A stretch of DNA of 37,596 nt. Source: Catenulisporales bacterium (GTDB lineage: Bacteria; Actinomycetota; Actinomycetes; Streptomycetales; Catenulisporaceae). Made by a program: the position numbers and the translations under genes. Below, piece by piece: positions 17,639-26,488 of the stretch. The stretch covers positions 1 through 37,596 of the forward strand of contig JAEKKI010000157.1 in NCBI GenBank assembly GCA_019510485.1, written 5' to 3'. Each line of letters opens with the position of its first letter. Position 1 is the stretch's first letter. The notes beneath the pieces are model-generated. The model searched no databases. It was given only the letters and a program-made list of their open reading frames with translations, and had not been told where the DNA came from.

Positions 17639-18811
17639 CTACGGAGCCTGGCCCGAAGCGAAGACCAGCAGCGGGATCTGCTGTTCGGCCGCCGACAGCG
17701 AGCCGTGCATGCCGAACAGCCGGGACTCCAGCTTCTCCCGGCGGGTGGCGATCACGGCCCAGTCGTCGAGCAGCGCCGCGACCACGTCGCCGATGCGCGG
17801 GGCGAGGTCGGCGGCCACCATCTCCGGCGAGCCGAACCAGCCCTCGTAGATGGCCTCCTCGCGGGAGCGCACGATGGCGATGTCCTCCAGTGCCTCACGC
17901 CAGATCTGGAGCACGTCGCGCGCGGCGCCGGGCTTGGCGTAGACGTGCCGGGCCCGGCCCTCGCCGCCGAGCAGGCGGACGCCGACCTGTAGTTCCGGGT
18001 CCTCGTCGACGTCGATGCGGTGGTCGGCCGGGACGTCGACCATGCCGTGGTCGGCGGTGACGTAGAGCGTGGTGCCGGCCGGAAGCCGGTCGACCAGCTC
18101 GCGGACCGTGGCGTCGACAGTGGCCAGCTGCTCCCGCCAGGTCTCGGAGGCGACGCCGTTGACGTGCCCGGCGGCGTCCAGGTCGGCGTAGTAGAGGTAG
18201 ACCAGGGCCCGGGCCTCGCGCTCGGCGGCGTCGCGCAGGATCGCCAGCGCCCCGGTGACCCGGTTGGCCAGCGACTCGGCGCCGGTGAACGCGCCGCCGC
18301 GCAGGACCGAGCGGGTCAGGCCGGAGTCCTGGAAGCGGGCGGCCGTGACCTGCGTGACCTCGATGCCCTCGCGCTCGGCGCGCTCGAAGACGGTCTCATG
18401 GGGCTGCCATTCGACGGGGTCCACCGGGGCGTCCCATCTCAGCAGGTTGATCATCCGGTGGGTGCCGGGCACCAGGACCCGGTAGCCCAGCATGCCGCTG
18501 GCGCCGGAGGGCAGGCCGGTGCCCAGGGATCCGATGCTGGCGGCGGTGGTGGACGGGAAGCCGGCCGTCAGGTCGGGGTTCGTACGCAGCGCCGCGGCCA
18601 TGAACGGGGCGACGTCGGCGTTGCGCTCGATGAGCCGGGCGCCCATGCCGTCGACGAGGAAGACGCAGGCTCGGCGGGTCGGGGCCAGGCCGAGCGGGTT
18701 CGGGGCGTCGGCGACGCCGAGCGCGGCCAGGACCGCCGGGAGGAGGTCGGACAGGGCGCTGCGGCCATAGGTGGGCAGAACGGGGCCGGTGTCGCTCACG
18801 CTTGGCGAAGT
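17639..18811 (-). CDS. alkaline-phosphatase-superfamily phosphodiesterase (nucleotide pyrophosphatase-like)
   Basis: About 390 residues with the alkaline phosphatase/NPP metal-site pattern: Asp55 in FLVDGMGAR, the nucleophile Thr in GFPSTTAASIGSLGTG (about 85-100), Asp/His in YYADLDAAGH, Asp-His in VTADHGM, and a final His in FGMHGSLS. These residues form the two-zinc site of type I phosphodiesterases; the substrate is unknown. No signal peptide is seen. The GTG at 18814-18812 directly abuts the TGA of the DUF5998 gene, and reading from it gives MTSPSVSDTG; coordinates here may be off by one codon. Coupling to DUF5998 is likely. In Streptomyces a gene like this also sits beside parC. Confidence 0.85.
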   Translation of the reverse strand, partial: TSPSVSDTGPVLPTYGRSALSDLLPAVLAALGVADAPNPLGLAPTRRACVFLVDGMGARLIERNADVAPFMAAALRTNPDLTAGFPSTTAASIGSLGTGLPSGASGMLGYRVLVPGTHRMINLLRWDAPVDPVEWQPHETVFERAEREGIEVTQVTAARFQDSGLTRSVLRGGAFTGAESLANRVTGALAILRDAAEREARALVYLYYADLDAAGHVNGVASETWREQLATVDATVRELVDRLPAGTTLYVTADHGMVDVPADHRIDVDEDPELQVGVRLLGGEGRARHVYAKPGAARDVLQIWREALEDIAIVRSREEAIYEGWFGSPEMVAADLAPRIGDVVAALLDDWAVIATRREKLESRLFGMHGSLSAAEQQIPLLVFASGQAP

Positions 18812-18814
18812 CAC

Positions 18815-19471
18815 TCAGCGCCCGGTCCGGGCACCGCCGGCGGCGGTCACCACGTCGGTGAGCGCGCGGGCGAACGCCAGGGTCTCGCTGACGGCGTCGG
18901 CGCCGTCGGCCTCGGCCGACACCCGGATCATCACGTCGTCGGCGGTGGCGGTGCCGGTGTAGCCGTGGTCGGCGTCGCAGTGCGGGTCGCCGCAGTTGGC
19001 CGGCTCCAGGTCCAGCCGGCTCACCACGCCCCAGCCGATGGTGAGCACCACCTCGCGCGGCGGCGTGCCCGGCTTGTGGCTGGCCGGGTCCTCCACGACC
19101 CGGCTGACCACCACCGAGGAGATGCGGTGCAGCGGCACCGTCTCGGTGGAGGTGGTGGCGTACGCCTTCGCCCCGGACGCCGACTCCGGCGAGCCGGGCG
19201 GCACCGGCGCCATCGGGTCGTCGGAGCCGTACTCGTCGGTGTGCCCGGCGATCAGCCGGGTCGGGGTGACGGCCAGCACGGTGACGTGCCGGCGCACCTC
19301 GTCGGCGTCGAAGGTGGTCTCCTGGTGCACGAGGTGGCCGAGCACCGCCTCGGACCCGACCGCGTCCTCGACCGCCTCGGCGACCAGCGCCGGGTAATAG
19401 CCACTGCGCTCGATGGCGGCGAGCAGTCCGTGGTGGGCGGGGCGGGCGGAGGACGGCTGCGAGTTGGGCAT
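18815..19471 (-). CDS. DUF5998 family protein
   Basis: A 218-residue soluble protein of the actinobacterial DUF5998 family, beginning MPNSQPSSARPAHHGLLAAI. ATG 19471 is chosen because AGGA stands seven bases upstream and the product then starts like its relatives; the frame stays open for 35 poorly conserved codons before that. It contains the block GYYPALVAEAVEDAVG and a Cys/His-containing loop (NCGDPHCDADHG) that might bind metal. No enzyme motif is visible and no function is known. It is the first gene of a minus-strand run with the phosphodiesterase-like gene, and divergent from parC over 227 bp. Confidence 0.8.
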   Translation of the reverse strand: MPNSQPSSARPAHHGLLAAIERSGYYPALVAEAVEDAVGSEAVLGHLVHQETTFDADEVRRHVTVLAVTPTRLIAGHTDEYGSDDPMAPVPPGSPESASGAKAYATTSTETVPLHRISSVVVSRVVEDPASHKPGTPPREVVLTIGWGVVSRLDLEPANCGDPHCDADHGYTGTATADDVMIRVSAEADGADAVSETLAFARALTDVVTAAGGARTGR

Positions 19472-19698
19472 GAGTCCATCCTGACACTTGCGGGGCCGCG
19501 TGCGGGCCTGTTGACTCACGGAAGCGTGACGGTCGTGGGTGAAATCCGGCGATCGGCGTTCGCTCTCGGCGGACAAGACGGCACAACAGCACCTTCCACA
19601 GGCCCCCTTGTGGCCTCCTGCACCGGAGTGTCGGCGCGACGCGCAACAATAGGGCGGTCACCCGCATCGCAGCGCGAAGAGCAGGAGCCGCACGAAAG

Positions 19699-22158
19699 AT
19701 GGCACGCCGCAGCACCACCCCCGAGCCCGACGAGGACTTCGAAGAACGCATCATCGACGTCGACGTCGCCGACGAGCTCTCGGACTCGTACCGGGAGTAC
19801 GCGTACTCGGTCATCTACTCGCGCGCCCTGCCCGACGCGCGGGACGGGCTCAAGCCGGTCCACCGGCGGATCCTGTTCCAGATGAACGAGATGGGCCTGC
19901 GGCCGGACCGCGGGTTCGTCAAGAGCGCCCGCGTCGTCGGCGACGTCATGGGCAAGCTGCATCCGCACTCCGACACCGCGATCTACGACTCGCTGGTGCG
20001 CATGGCGCAGTCCTGGGCGATGCGGATCCCGCTGGTCGACGGGCACGGCAACTTCGGCTCCCTCGGCGGCGACGACCCGCCGGCGGCCATGCGCTACACC
20101 GAGGCCCGGCTCTCGCCCGCGGCGATGATAATGACCGACTCGATCGACGAGGACACGGTCGAGTTCGGGCCGAACTACGACGGCCAGGAGCGCGAGCCGC
20201 AGGTCCTGCCCGCCGCGTTCCCGAACCTGCTGGTCAACGGCGCCGCCGGCATCGCGGTGGGCATGGCCACCAACATGGCGCCGCACAACCTCGGCGAGGT
20301 GGTGGCCGCCGCCCGGCACCTGATCAAGCACCCGGACGCCACCCTGGACGACCTGATGCGCTTCGTCCCGGGCCCGGACCTGCCCACCGGCGGGCAGATC
20401 ATCGGCGAGCAGGGCATCCGGGACGCCTACGAGAACGGCCGCGGCGTGTTCAAGATGCGCGCCACCGCCAGGATCGAGAAGGTGACGGCGCGCCGCGAGG
20501 GCATCGTGGTCACCGAGCTGCCCTTCAACACCGGCCCGGAGAAGGTGATCGCCAAGGTCAAGGAGCTGGTGCAGAGCAAGAAGCTGCAGGGCGTCACCGA
20601 CCTGAAGGACCTCTCCGACCGGTTCAACGGCCTCAAGCTCGTGATCGAGATCAAGGCCGGCTTCAACCCCGAGGCCGTCCTGGAGCAGCTGTACAAGCTG
20701 ACCCCGCTGGAGGAGTCCTTCGGCATCAACAACGTGGCCCTGGTCGACGGCCAGCCGCTCACGCTGGGCCTGAAGGAACTGCTGTCGGTCTACCTCGACC
20801 ACCGCTTCGAGGTGGTCCGCCGGCGCACCGAGTTCCGCCGCACCAAGCGCCGCGACCGGCTGCACCTGGTCGAGGGCCTGCTGATCGCGCTGGTCGACAT
20901 CGACCGGGTGATCCGCATCATCCGCGAGTCCGACGACGCCGCGGCGGCCAAGGAGAACCTGATCGCCGCCTTCGCGCTGTCGGACAAGCAGGCCACGTAC
21001 ATCCTGGACACCCCGCTGCGCCGGCTGACCCGGTTCGACAAGCTGGAGCTGGAGAACGAGCGGGACAAGCTCACCGGCGAGATCAAGGACCTGACCGCGA
21101 TCCTGGACTCCGACACCCTGCTGCGCAAGGTGGTCTCCGACGAGCTGGCCGCCATCTCCAAGCAGTTCGCCACGCCGCGGCGCAGCGTCCTGGTCGAGGG
21201 CGCGCTGCCGGTGTTCGAGGCCAAGCCGCTGGAGATCTCCGACGAGCCGGTGCGGGTGCTGCTGTCGGCCACCGGCCTGCTGGCCCGCACCGCCTCCGGC
21301 GTCACGACCCTGGGCACCGGCGGCGAGCGCGGCAAGAACGACGCCGTCGCCTCGGTCGTGACCTCGACGATACGGGGCGAGGTCGGCGCGGTCACCACGA
21401 CCGGGCGGCTGATCCGCTTCCCGGTCATCGACCTGCCGGTGCTGCCGGCCTCGGCCGTCGCGCCGAGCCTGTCCGGCGGCGCCCCGGCCTCGGAGTTCGT
21501 GCGGCTGGAAGAGGACGAGCGGGTGCTGTGCCTGTGCTCGTTGGCGCCGGACTCGCCAGGGCTGGCCCTGGGCACGGTGCAGGGCGTGGTCAAGCGGGTG
21601 GTCCCGGACTATCCGAGGAACCGCGACAGCTTCGAGGTGATCACCCTCAAGGACGGCGACACCGTGGCCGGCGCCACCGAGCTGCGCACCGGCGAGGAGG
21701 AGCTGGTCTTCATCACCGACGACGCCCAGCTGCTGAAGTACTCCGCCGCGCTGGTGCGCCCGCAGGGCTGCCCGGCCGGCGGCATGGCCGGCATCAGCCT
21801 CGGCGAGGACGCCTCGGTGATCTTCTTCGGCGCGGTCGACCCGGGCCGCGACGGCCTGGTGGTCTCCATGGCCGGCAGCGACGACGCGCTGGTGGACACC
21901 GCCACGACGATCAAGGCCACGCCGTACGACCTGTATCCGACCAAGGGCCGGGCCACCGGCGGCGTGCGCTGCCAGCGGTTCCTGAAGGGCGAGCACCGGC
22001 TGGTGGCGGCGTGGGCGGTGAACGCCCCGGCGTACGCGTGCTCGGAGACCGGGACGCCGGTGCCGCTGCCGAGCGTGGACCCGCGGCGGGACGGGTCGGG
22101 GGTGCCGGTGGAGGTGCCGATCGGGTTCGTGACCAGTCCGGTGGAGGCGGCGGGCTAG
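19699..22158 (+). CDS. parC: DNA topoisomerase IV subunit A (GyrA-like paralogue)
   Basis: An 819-residue type IIA topoisomerase A subunit that decatenates daughter chromosomes with ParE. The catalytic tyrosine is Tyr133 in [10 protein letters not shown], and the [20 protein letters not shown] block is typical. The quinolone-determining loop reads [12 protein letters not shown], with Ser91 where the family usually has Gly. The C-terminal beta-pinwheel (about 500-810) has divergent repeats and no GyrA-box, supporting the ParC assignment over GyrA. ATG 19699 follows GCAGGAG by 11 bases. It is monocistronic with a very strong terminator. The gene is close to Streptomyces SCO5836-type sequences from memory. 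Confidence 0.93.
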   Translation: MARRSTTPEPDEDFEERIIDVDVADELSDSYREYAYSVIYSRALPDARDGLKPVHRRILFQMNEMGLRPDRGFVKSARVVGDVMGKLHPHSDTAIYDSLVRMAQSWAMRIPLVDGHGNFGSLGGDDPPAAMRYTEARLSPAAMIMTDSIDEDTVEFGPNYDGQEREPQVLPAAFPNLLVNGAAGIAVGMATNMAPHNLGEVVAAARHLIKHPDATLDDLMRFVPGPDLPTGGQIIGEQGIRDAYENGRGVFKMRATARIEKVTARREGIVVTELPFNTGPEKVIAKVKELVQSKKLQGVTDLKDLSDRFNGLKLVIEIKAGFNPEAVLEQLYKLTPLEESFGINNVALVDGQPLTLGLKELLSVYLDHRFEVVRRRTEFRRTKRRDRLHLVEGLLIALVDIDRVIRIIRESDDAAAAKENLIAAFALSDKQATYILDTPLRRLTRFDKLELENERDKLTGEIKDLTAILDSDTLLRKVVSDELAAISKQFATPRRSVLVEGALPVFEAKPLEISDEPVRVLLSATGLLARTASGVTTLGTGGERGKNDAVASVVTSTIRGEVGAVTTTGRLIRFPVIDLPVLPASAVAPSLSGGAPASEFVRLEEDERVLCLCSLAPDSPGLALGTVQGVVKRVVPDYPRNRDSFEVITLKDGDTVAGATELRTGEEELVFITDDAQLLKYSAALVRPQGCPAGGMAGISLGEDASVIFFGAVDPGRDGLVVSMAGSDDALVDTATTIKATPYDLYPTKGRATGGVRCQRFLKGEHRLVAAWAVNAPAYACSETGTPVPLPSVDPRRDGSGVPVEVPIGFVTSPVEAAG

Positions 22159-22163
22159 ACCAT

Positions 22164-22205
22164 ACGACGGCGGTTGCCCTGATGTGGCAGGGCAACCGCC
22201 GTCGT
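22164..22205 (+). terminator. parC terminator
   Basis: Perfect 17-bp inverted repeat (ACGACGGCGGTTGCCCT and its complement) with an 8-base loop, beginning six bases after the parC stop. Confidence 0.85.
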
Positions 22206-22308
22206 CCCCAAGAGGCGCCGAGCACGCGGTGCTCCCTCATCGGCGCTGACGGAAGAGGCTGCGCCGGACCGGAACGCCCTGAGGGCGTCCGGGGTCTGGA
22301 GAAATCTC

Positions 22309-23031
22309 CTAAGCCGGCGCCCCCGCGACCGCTGAAGCCCCCGAGTCCGCGGTATCCGCGACCACCTTCCCGTCGCCGATCGTGATCACCCGGTCGGCGA
22401 GCTCCATCATCAGCGGATCGTGGGTGGCCACCAGCGCCGTCACGTTCTCCGCGGCCACCACCGCGCGCAGCAGCCGCATCACCGCGCGGCCGGTCTCGGA
22501 GTCCAGCTGCCCGGTGGGCTCGTCGGCGATCAGCACCCGCGGCGCGTTGGCCAGCGCCCGGGCCAGCGCCACCCGCTGCTGCTGCCCGCCGGACAGCTCC
22601 CCGGGCCGCTGTTTCGTGTGCGGCCCGAGGCCCACCATGTTCAGCAGCAGCTCGACCCGCGCCTCCCGCTCGCCGACCGCGGTCTTGCGCAGCCGCAGCG
22701 GGATGCCGACGTTCTCGGCCGCCGAGAGGATCGGGATCAGCGCGAAGGACTGGAACACGAACCCGAACAGGTCCCGGCGCAGCGCCGCCAGCTCCTTCTC
22801 CCCCAGGCTCCGTCCCGGCCCGGCCAGCTGCTTGCCGTCGACGCTGATCCGCCCGGCGTCCGGCTTGTCCAGGCCGCCGATCAGGTTCAGCAGCGTCGTC
22901 TTCCCCGAGCCCGAACGCCCGACGACCGCGCACAGCTGGCCCTCGGGCACCGTGAACGACACGCCGTCGACGGCGTGGACCTCGCCCGCCCCCGACCCGA
23001 AAGTCCGGCGCAGCCCCTCGACCTCGATCAT
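22309..23031 (-). CDS. ABC transporter ATP-binding protein (LolD/MacB type)
   Basis: A 240-residue ATPase with all motifs: Walker A GRSGSGKT (38-45), Q-loop Gln94 (VFQSF), signature LSGGQQQR (146-153), Walker B VLIADEP (166-172) and H-loop His204. The FGFVFQSF-ALIPILSAAENV pattern fits the LolD/MacB/FtsE-like subfamily that works with FtsX-like permeases. It starts three bases after the stop of the second ATPase gene. No permease gene is in the window, so the partner must lie elsewhere or the pair acts without one. Substrate unknown. All residues needed for ATP hydrolysis are present. Confidence 0.9.
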   Translation of the reverse strand: MIEVEGLRRTFGSGAGEVHAVDGVSFTVPEGQLCAVVGRSGSGKTTLLNLIGGLDKPDAGRISVDGKQLAGPGRSLGEKELAALRRDLFGFVFQSFALIPILSAAENVGIPLRLRKTAVGEREARVELLLNMVGLGPHTKQRPGELSGGQQQRVALARALANAPRVLIADEPTGQLDSETGRAVMRLLRAVVAAENVTALVATHDPLMMELADRVITIGDGKVVADTADSGASAVAGAPA

Positions 23032-23034
23032 GTC

Positions 23035-23979
23035 CTACTCCCCCGGTTGGATCGGCGTTTGGACCGGGGAGCCCAGATCCGGCCACACCCCGACATGATC
23101 AGAGTCCTTCGTCAGCCGTACCCGGTCCCGCATCCGCAGCTCGTCGAGGTACTCCCGGGGCAGCTGCACGCGTCCGGCGCGGTCCAGCACCGCGAACTGC
23201 TCGACCGGGCCGCCGGCCTCGCCGCCGCGGCGCAGCACCTCGGTACTGGTGCGGCCGTCTCGGATCTCCACGGTCCGCTGCACCTGCTCGGTCACCCCGT
23301 GATCGTGGGTCACCACCACGATGCTGACGCCGAGTTCGGAGTTGGCGGTGCGCAGCGCCTCGAAGACCTGCCGGCTGGTGCCGCTGTCCAGCTCTCCGGT
23401 CGGCTCGTCGGCGAACACCACCTCGGGGTCGTTGGCCAGCGCCACCGCGATCGACACCCGCTGCTGCTCGCCGCCGGACATCCGGCCGGGATGCCGGGCC
23501 GCGCAGTAGCCGACGCCCAGCATCTCCAGCAGCTCCTCGGCGCGGCGCCGGGCGTACTTGCGCCGCTTGCCGGCGAAGCCCATCGGCAGCGCCACGTTGT
23601 CGGCGGCGTTCAGGTACGGCAGCAGGTTGCGCGCCGTCTGCTGCCAGATGAAGCCGACCGTCTCGCGCCGGTAGCGCAGCCGGTCGCGGCCCTTGAGGGT
23701 GAGCAGGTCGTAGCCGCCGACCCGGGCCACGCCCGCGGTCGGGGTGTCCAGGCCCGACAGGATGTTGAGCAGCGTGGACTTGCCGCTGCCGGAGGCGCCC
23801 ACGACCGCGATCAGCTCGCCGGCCCGCACCAGCAGGTCCAGGCCCTGCAGGGCCTGGACCTCGATGCCGTCGGTCTTGTAGATCCGGACCAGGTTGTCGC
23901 AGACGATCTTGGCGTCCTCGCCGTAGGCCGCGTCCTTCGGCCGGGCGGCCGCGAGCTCAAGCTCCTGAAGGGTGCTCAT
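23035..23979 (-). CDS. ABC transporter ATP-binding protein with C-terminal AbrB-like domain
   Basis: A 314-residue protein. The ATPase part (about 22-245) has Walker A GASGSGKS (61-68), Q-loop Gln113, signature MSGGEQQR (167-174), Walker B VVFADEP (187-193) and H-loop His225. Residues 262-290 read FAVLDRAGRVQLPREYLDEL and onward, an excellent match to the swapped-hairpin AbrB/SpoVT pattern (D..GRV..P.....L...D.V). An AbrB fold on an ABC ATPase suggests dimerisation or a regulatory contact. The ATPase is LolD/MacB-like. The start ATG 23979 overlaps the upstream gene by 23 bases, and the downstream ATPase follows three bases later, so the three form one operon. Confidence 0.88.
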   Translation of the reverse strand: MSTLQELELAAARPKDAAYGEDAKIVCDNLVRIYKTDGIEVQALQGLDLLVRAGELIAVVGASGSGKSTLLNILSGLDTPTAGVARVGGYDLLTLKGRDRLRYRRETVGFIWQQTARNLLPYLNAADNVALPMGFAGKRRKYARRRAEELLEMLGVGYCAARHPGRMSGGEQQRVSIAVALANDPEVVFADEPTGELDSGTSRQVFEALRTANSELGVSIVVVTHDHGVTEQVQRTVEIRDGRTSTEVLRRGGEAGGPVEQFAVLDRAGRVQLPREYLDELRMRDRVRLTKDSDHVGVWPDLGSPVQTPIQPGE

Positions 23980-24685
23980 GCGCCTTACGACGAGCCGCCG
24001 CGCTGTGCGCGTTGCGATCGTTACCGAACGGTGACCAACCGGAGGGCTGGGCGCCGACGGTGTCCGGCAGCCAGCCGTGATCGCCGAGCAGGCCCTTGTG
24101 CGGCAGGCCGCTGACCTGGTGATGCGAAGGGCGCTCGGAGCCGCGCGGCCAGCCGCGCAGGATGTGGACGCCCGGGATCTCGCTCTGGCACCAGGCGACC
24201 AGGGCGTCCAGGACGGCGTTGCGCTCGCCGCTGATCCGCATCATGCGCGGGAAGGACGCCGGGAAGGTCACGGCGTTCCTCAGATCATCGACCACACCGT
24301 GCGCGATGTTGGACGCGGCGCTGGTACGGCTGTGGGTGATCGGCCACGGGGTGCCGAGCTTCAGGGCCTTGGTCTCCGGCTCGCCGAGGAGGACGATGTC
24401 GACGGTGGTGCCCGCCTTGTCGCCGAAGCTCACGCGGCCGGCCCGGGCCCAGACGTAGAGGCGGTCCAGCGGCAGGTCCTTGACCAGTGCGCCGGAGCCC
24501 TCACGCCAGCGGATCAGCTGCACTCGCGCGGGTGCCGGGGAGTCGTTTTCCCCGTCTTCGCGACTGCTGATACGGACCGCGCAGACTTCGTGGTCGTGCA
24601 CGGCGGGGAAGCCGTAGCGGCGGGCTTCCGGGGCGGCGGATCCGCTGGCGCCCTCGCCGTTCTCGGACTGCTGAGTATTGGACAT
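23957..24685 (-). CDS. conserved-looking hypothetical protein coupled to ABC ATPase genes
   Basis: A 242-residue soluble protein of no recognised family. The first 25 residues are Ser/Glu/Gly-rich, and the body (about 25-175) looks globular, with segments such as RVQLIRWREGSGALVKDL and LPLDRLYVWARAGRVSFGD. Residues after about 180 are rich in His, Gly and Pro (SERPSHHQVSGLPHKG) and may be disordered. No membrane segment is present, so it is not the missing permease. ATG 24685 has AGGCAGG just upstream. Its end overlaps the AbrB-tailed ATPase by 23 bases, so coupling is likely. It may be a partner of that ABC system, but no motif supports a specific role. Confidence 0.7.
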   Translation of the reverse strand: MSNTQQSENGEGASGSAAPEARRYGFPAVHDHEVCAVRISSREDGENDSPAPARVQLIRWREGSGALVKDLPLDRLYVWARAGRVSFGDKAGTTVDIVLLGEPETKALKLGTPWPITHSRTSAASNIAHGVVDDLRNAVTFPASFPRMMRISGERNAVLDALVAWCQSEIPGVHILRGWPRGSERPSHHQVSGLPHKGLLGDHGWLPDTVGAQPSGWSPFGNDRNAHSAAARRKAHEHPSGA

Positions 24686-24791
24686 CGTGCACCTGCCTAC
24701 CTCATAGGCGTGCCCCGGACCTTGCTCTCGCCACCATCGTGGCCCCGGGTGCCCGCGATGGCCAACCCGTATGCGGGATCTGCCGGACAGG

Positions 24792-24797
24792 TAAGTT
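24792..24797 (+). promoter_or_regulatory. candidate -10 (TAAGTT) for a leaderless transcript
   Basis: TAAGTT ends seven bases before ATG 24805, which would place transcription start at or next to the A of the start codon. No recognisable -35 is found at the right distance, and no Shine-Dalgarno precedes the ATG. Confidence 0.35.
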
Positions 24798-24804
24798 CAT
24801 ACCT

Positions 24805-25773
24805 ATGCGTGACGATCAACTCCCGGCGCCCCAGCCCCACGCGTGCGCTCTGCTCTCGCGCGAGCTGGGCGAGCCGGTGGCCGGAACCGCGGCGACGCAG
24901 AGCGCGTGGCTGCTGCTGGAGCAGCCCGGGCCGTGGGGCCGGGTGGCCGCGACCGACAGCCGGCTGGATCCGGCGCTCGGCGGCGAGCTGGACGGCCGTA
25001 CCGCCGGGACCGGCGTGCGGCTGTGCCTGATCCGCCGCCCGGACGGGAGCAACGACCACGATCCGCCGCGCCGCCGCTGGTTCGCCGCCTCGACCCATCC
25101 GCTGCGGACCTGGCTGGCCACCGGCGAGGTCGCCGATCCCGCCGACCTGCTGAAGGTCGACTTCGCGGCGCTGGACGCCGGCGACCGGCGGGCCGTGGCC
25201 GCGCTGGAGCACACGTTCCTGGACACGCCGATTCTCGGGATCTGCACCAACGGCCGGCGTGACGCGTGTTGCGCGACGCTGGGGCGGCGGGTCGTGGTGG
25301 CGGCGGACGCGGTGTTTCCGGCCGGGCCTCCGGCGCCGGCGGTGTGGGAGATCACGCATGTCGGCGGGCACAAGTTCGCGCCGACGGGCGTGGTGCTGCC
25401 GTCCGGATACCTCTACGGACGGCTCGACGCGACGCAGGCCATACGGGTGCTGGCCGAGGCGCGGCACGGGCGGATGGTGCCGGACGGCTGCCGGGGGCGC
25501 TCGACGTGGGAGCGGCCCGGGCAGGCGGCGGAGCTGGCGGTCCGGGCGGAACTGGACGAATACCGGCCGGGCGCGCTCGTGGTCGCCTCGGCGGTCAAGA
25601 CGGCCGGCGATCCGGAACCGGCGTGGACGGTGGTCGTCGAGCACGAAGACGGGCGCGGGTATGAGGTCGCCGTCCACGGCGCTTACGCTCCGGTGCCGCG
25701 AGCGGAGAGCTGCGGGAAGGCGGAAGCGACGCCGTTGGAGCTGCGGGTGGACGCGATCGATAAGATCCGCTGA
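24805..25773 (+). CDS. sucrase/ferredoxin-like family protein (thioredoxin-like ferredoxin fold)
   Basis: A 322-residue member of the Suc_Fer-like family (PF06999-type). The key block is ICTNGRRDACCATLGRR with Cys147, Cys155 and Cys156, followed by WEITHVGGHKFAPTGVVLP and SGYLYGRL, all diagnostic. These Cys/His residues may bind a [2Fe-2S] cluster in a thioredoxin-like fold; yeast relatives (Apd1) bind such a cluster. A C-terminal basic/acidic domain (about 215-322) is family typical. The reaction in actinomycetes is unknown. ATG 24805 is chosen from the family start; there is no ribosome binding site. The next gene starts one base after its stop. It is divergent from the gene at 24685. Confidence 0.88.
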   Translation: MRDDQLPAPQPHACALLSRELGEPVAGTAATQSAWLLLEQPGPWGRVAATDSRLDPALGGELDGRTAGTGVRLCLIRRPDGSNDHDPPRRRWFAASTHPLRTWLATGEVADPADLLKVDFAALDAGDRRAVAALEHTFLDTPILGICTNGRRDACCATLGRRVVVAADAVFPAGPPAPAVWEITHVGGHKFAPTGVVLPSGYLYGRLDATQAIRVLAEARHGRMVPDGCRGRSTWERPGQAAELAVRAELDEYRPGALVVASAVKTAGDPEPAWTVVVEHEDGRGYEVAVHGAYAPVPRAESCGKAEATPLELRVDAIDKIR

Positions 25774-25774
25774 T

Positions 25775-26446
25775 ATGACGCATCTGCCGCTGGTCGGGGT
25801 TCGGAACGCGCGGGATGTCGGGGGGTTGCTGACGGCCTCGGGGCGGGCGCTGCGACCGCTGCGGTTGCTGCGGAGCGCGCGACTCAACGGACTGACGGAC
25901 GGGGACCGGGAGTGGCTGGCGTCGATCGGGCTGCGGACGGTGGTCGACCTGCGGCAGAGCTATGAGATCGCGGCGTGGCCGGACGCGCTGGGGTCGCTCG
26001 CGGTGGCGCGGGTCAACACGCCGCCGAGTTTGGAGGCCGAGGACAACCCGGACGCGACGCTGTTCGACCTGTACCTGTCGTGGCTGGACGGCAGCGGGAG
26101 GGTTTTCGCCGATGCGGTGCGGACGCTGGCGGGGTCGGCCGCGTTGCCGGCGCTGGTGCACTGCACGGCCGGGAAGGACCGGACCGGGGTCCTGGTCGCG
26201 TTGGTGCTGGATGTGGTGGGGGTCGAGGAGAAGGCGATCGTCGACGACTATCTGGAGACGAACGCGCAGCTCGGTGCGGATCCAGGGGACATCGTGTTCC
26301 AGTACAAGATCAACGCTGACTTGATCACCGGGTCGCTGGCACACGTGCGGGCACGGTTTGGCAGTGCTGAGGCGTATCTGATCGCGCACGGGGTGACGGC
26401 TGCGGAGATCGGGGCTTTGCGGGAAGGGTTGTTGGAGGCTGCGTAG
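25775..26446 (+). CDS. protein-tyrosine phosphatase (Y_phosphatase3 type)
   Basis: A 223-residue phosphatase of the PF13350 group. The P-loop is HCTAGKDRTG at 129-138, with catalytic Cys130 and Arg136. The N-terminus NARDVGGLLTASGRALRPLR is the family signature, and the general acid is probably in the loop near TVVDLRQSYE. It removes phosphate from tyrosine or phosphoinositide-like substrates; the target here is unknown. It begins one base after the sucrase/ferredoxin-like gene stop, so both are translated from one message. It converges with the NTPase gene, 29 bases between stops, with no terminator hairpin visible. Confidence 0.92.
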   Translation: MTHLPLVGVRNARDVGGLLTASGRALRPLRLLRSARLNGLTDGDREWLASIGLRTVVDLRQSYEIAAWPDALGSLAVARVNTPPSLEAEDNPDATLFDLYLSWLDGSGRVFADAVRTLAGSAALPALVHCTAGKDRTGVLVALVLDVVGVEEKAIVDDYLETNAQLGADPGDIVFQYKINADLITGSLAHVRARFGSAEAYLIAHGVTAAEIGALREGLLEAA

Positions 26447-26457
26447 CTCCGCAACCG

Positions 26458-26488
26458 CTCAGCCCTCGAAGCCACTCAGCCCTCGAAG
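26458..26488. repeat. 17-bp-period tandem duplication at the NTPase gene end
   Basis: CTCAGCCCTCGAAG occurs at 26458-26471 and 26475-26488. It covers the NTPase stop codon (26476-26478), so the terminal Phe-Glu-Gly-stop codons are duplicated just beyond it. Confidence 0.6.

Noticed and set aside
19516-21996. An 826-codon open frame antisense to parC
   Set aside because: It mirrors a real, fully motif-supported gene. The product is Gln/Arg/Val/Gly-rich with no domain, the usual shadow of high-GC coding DNA.
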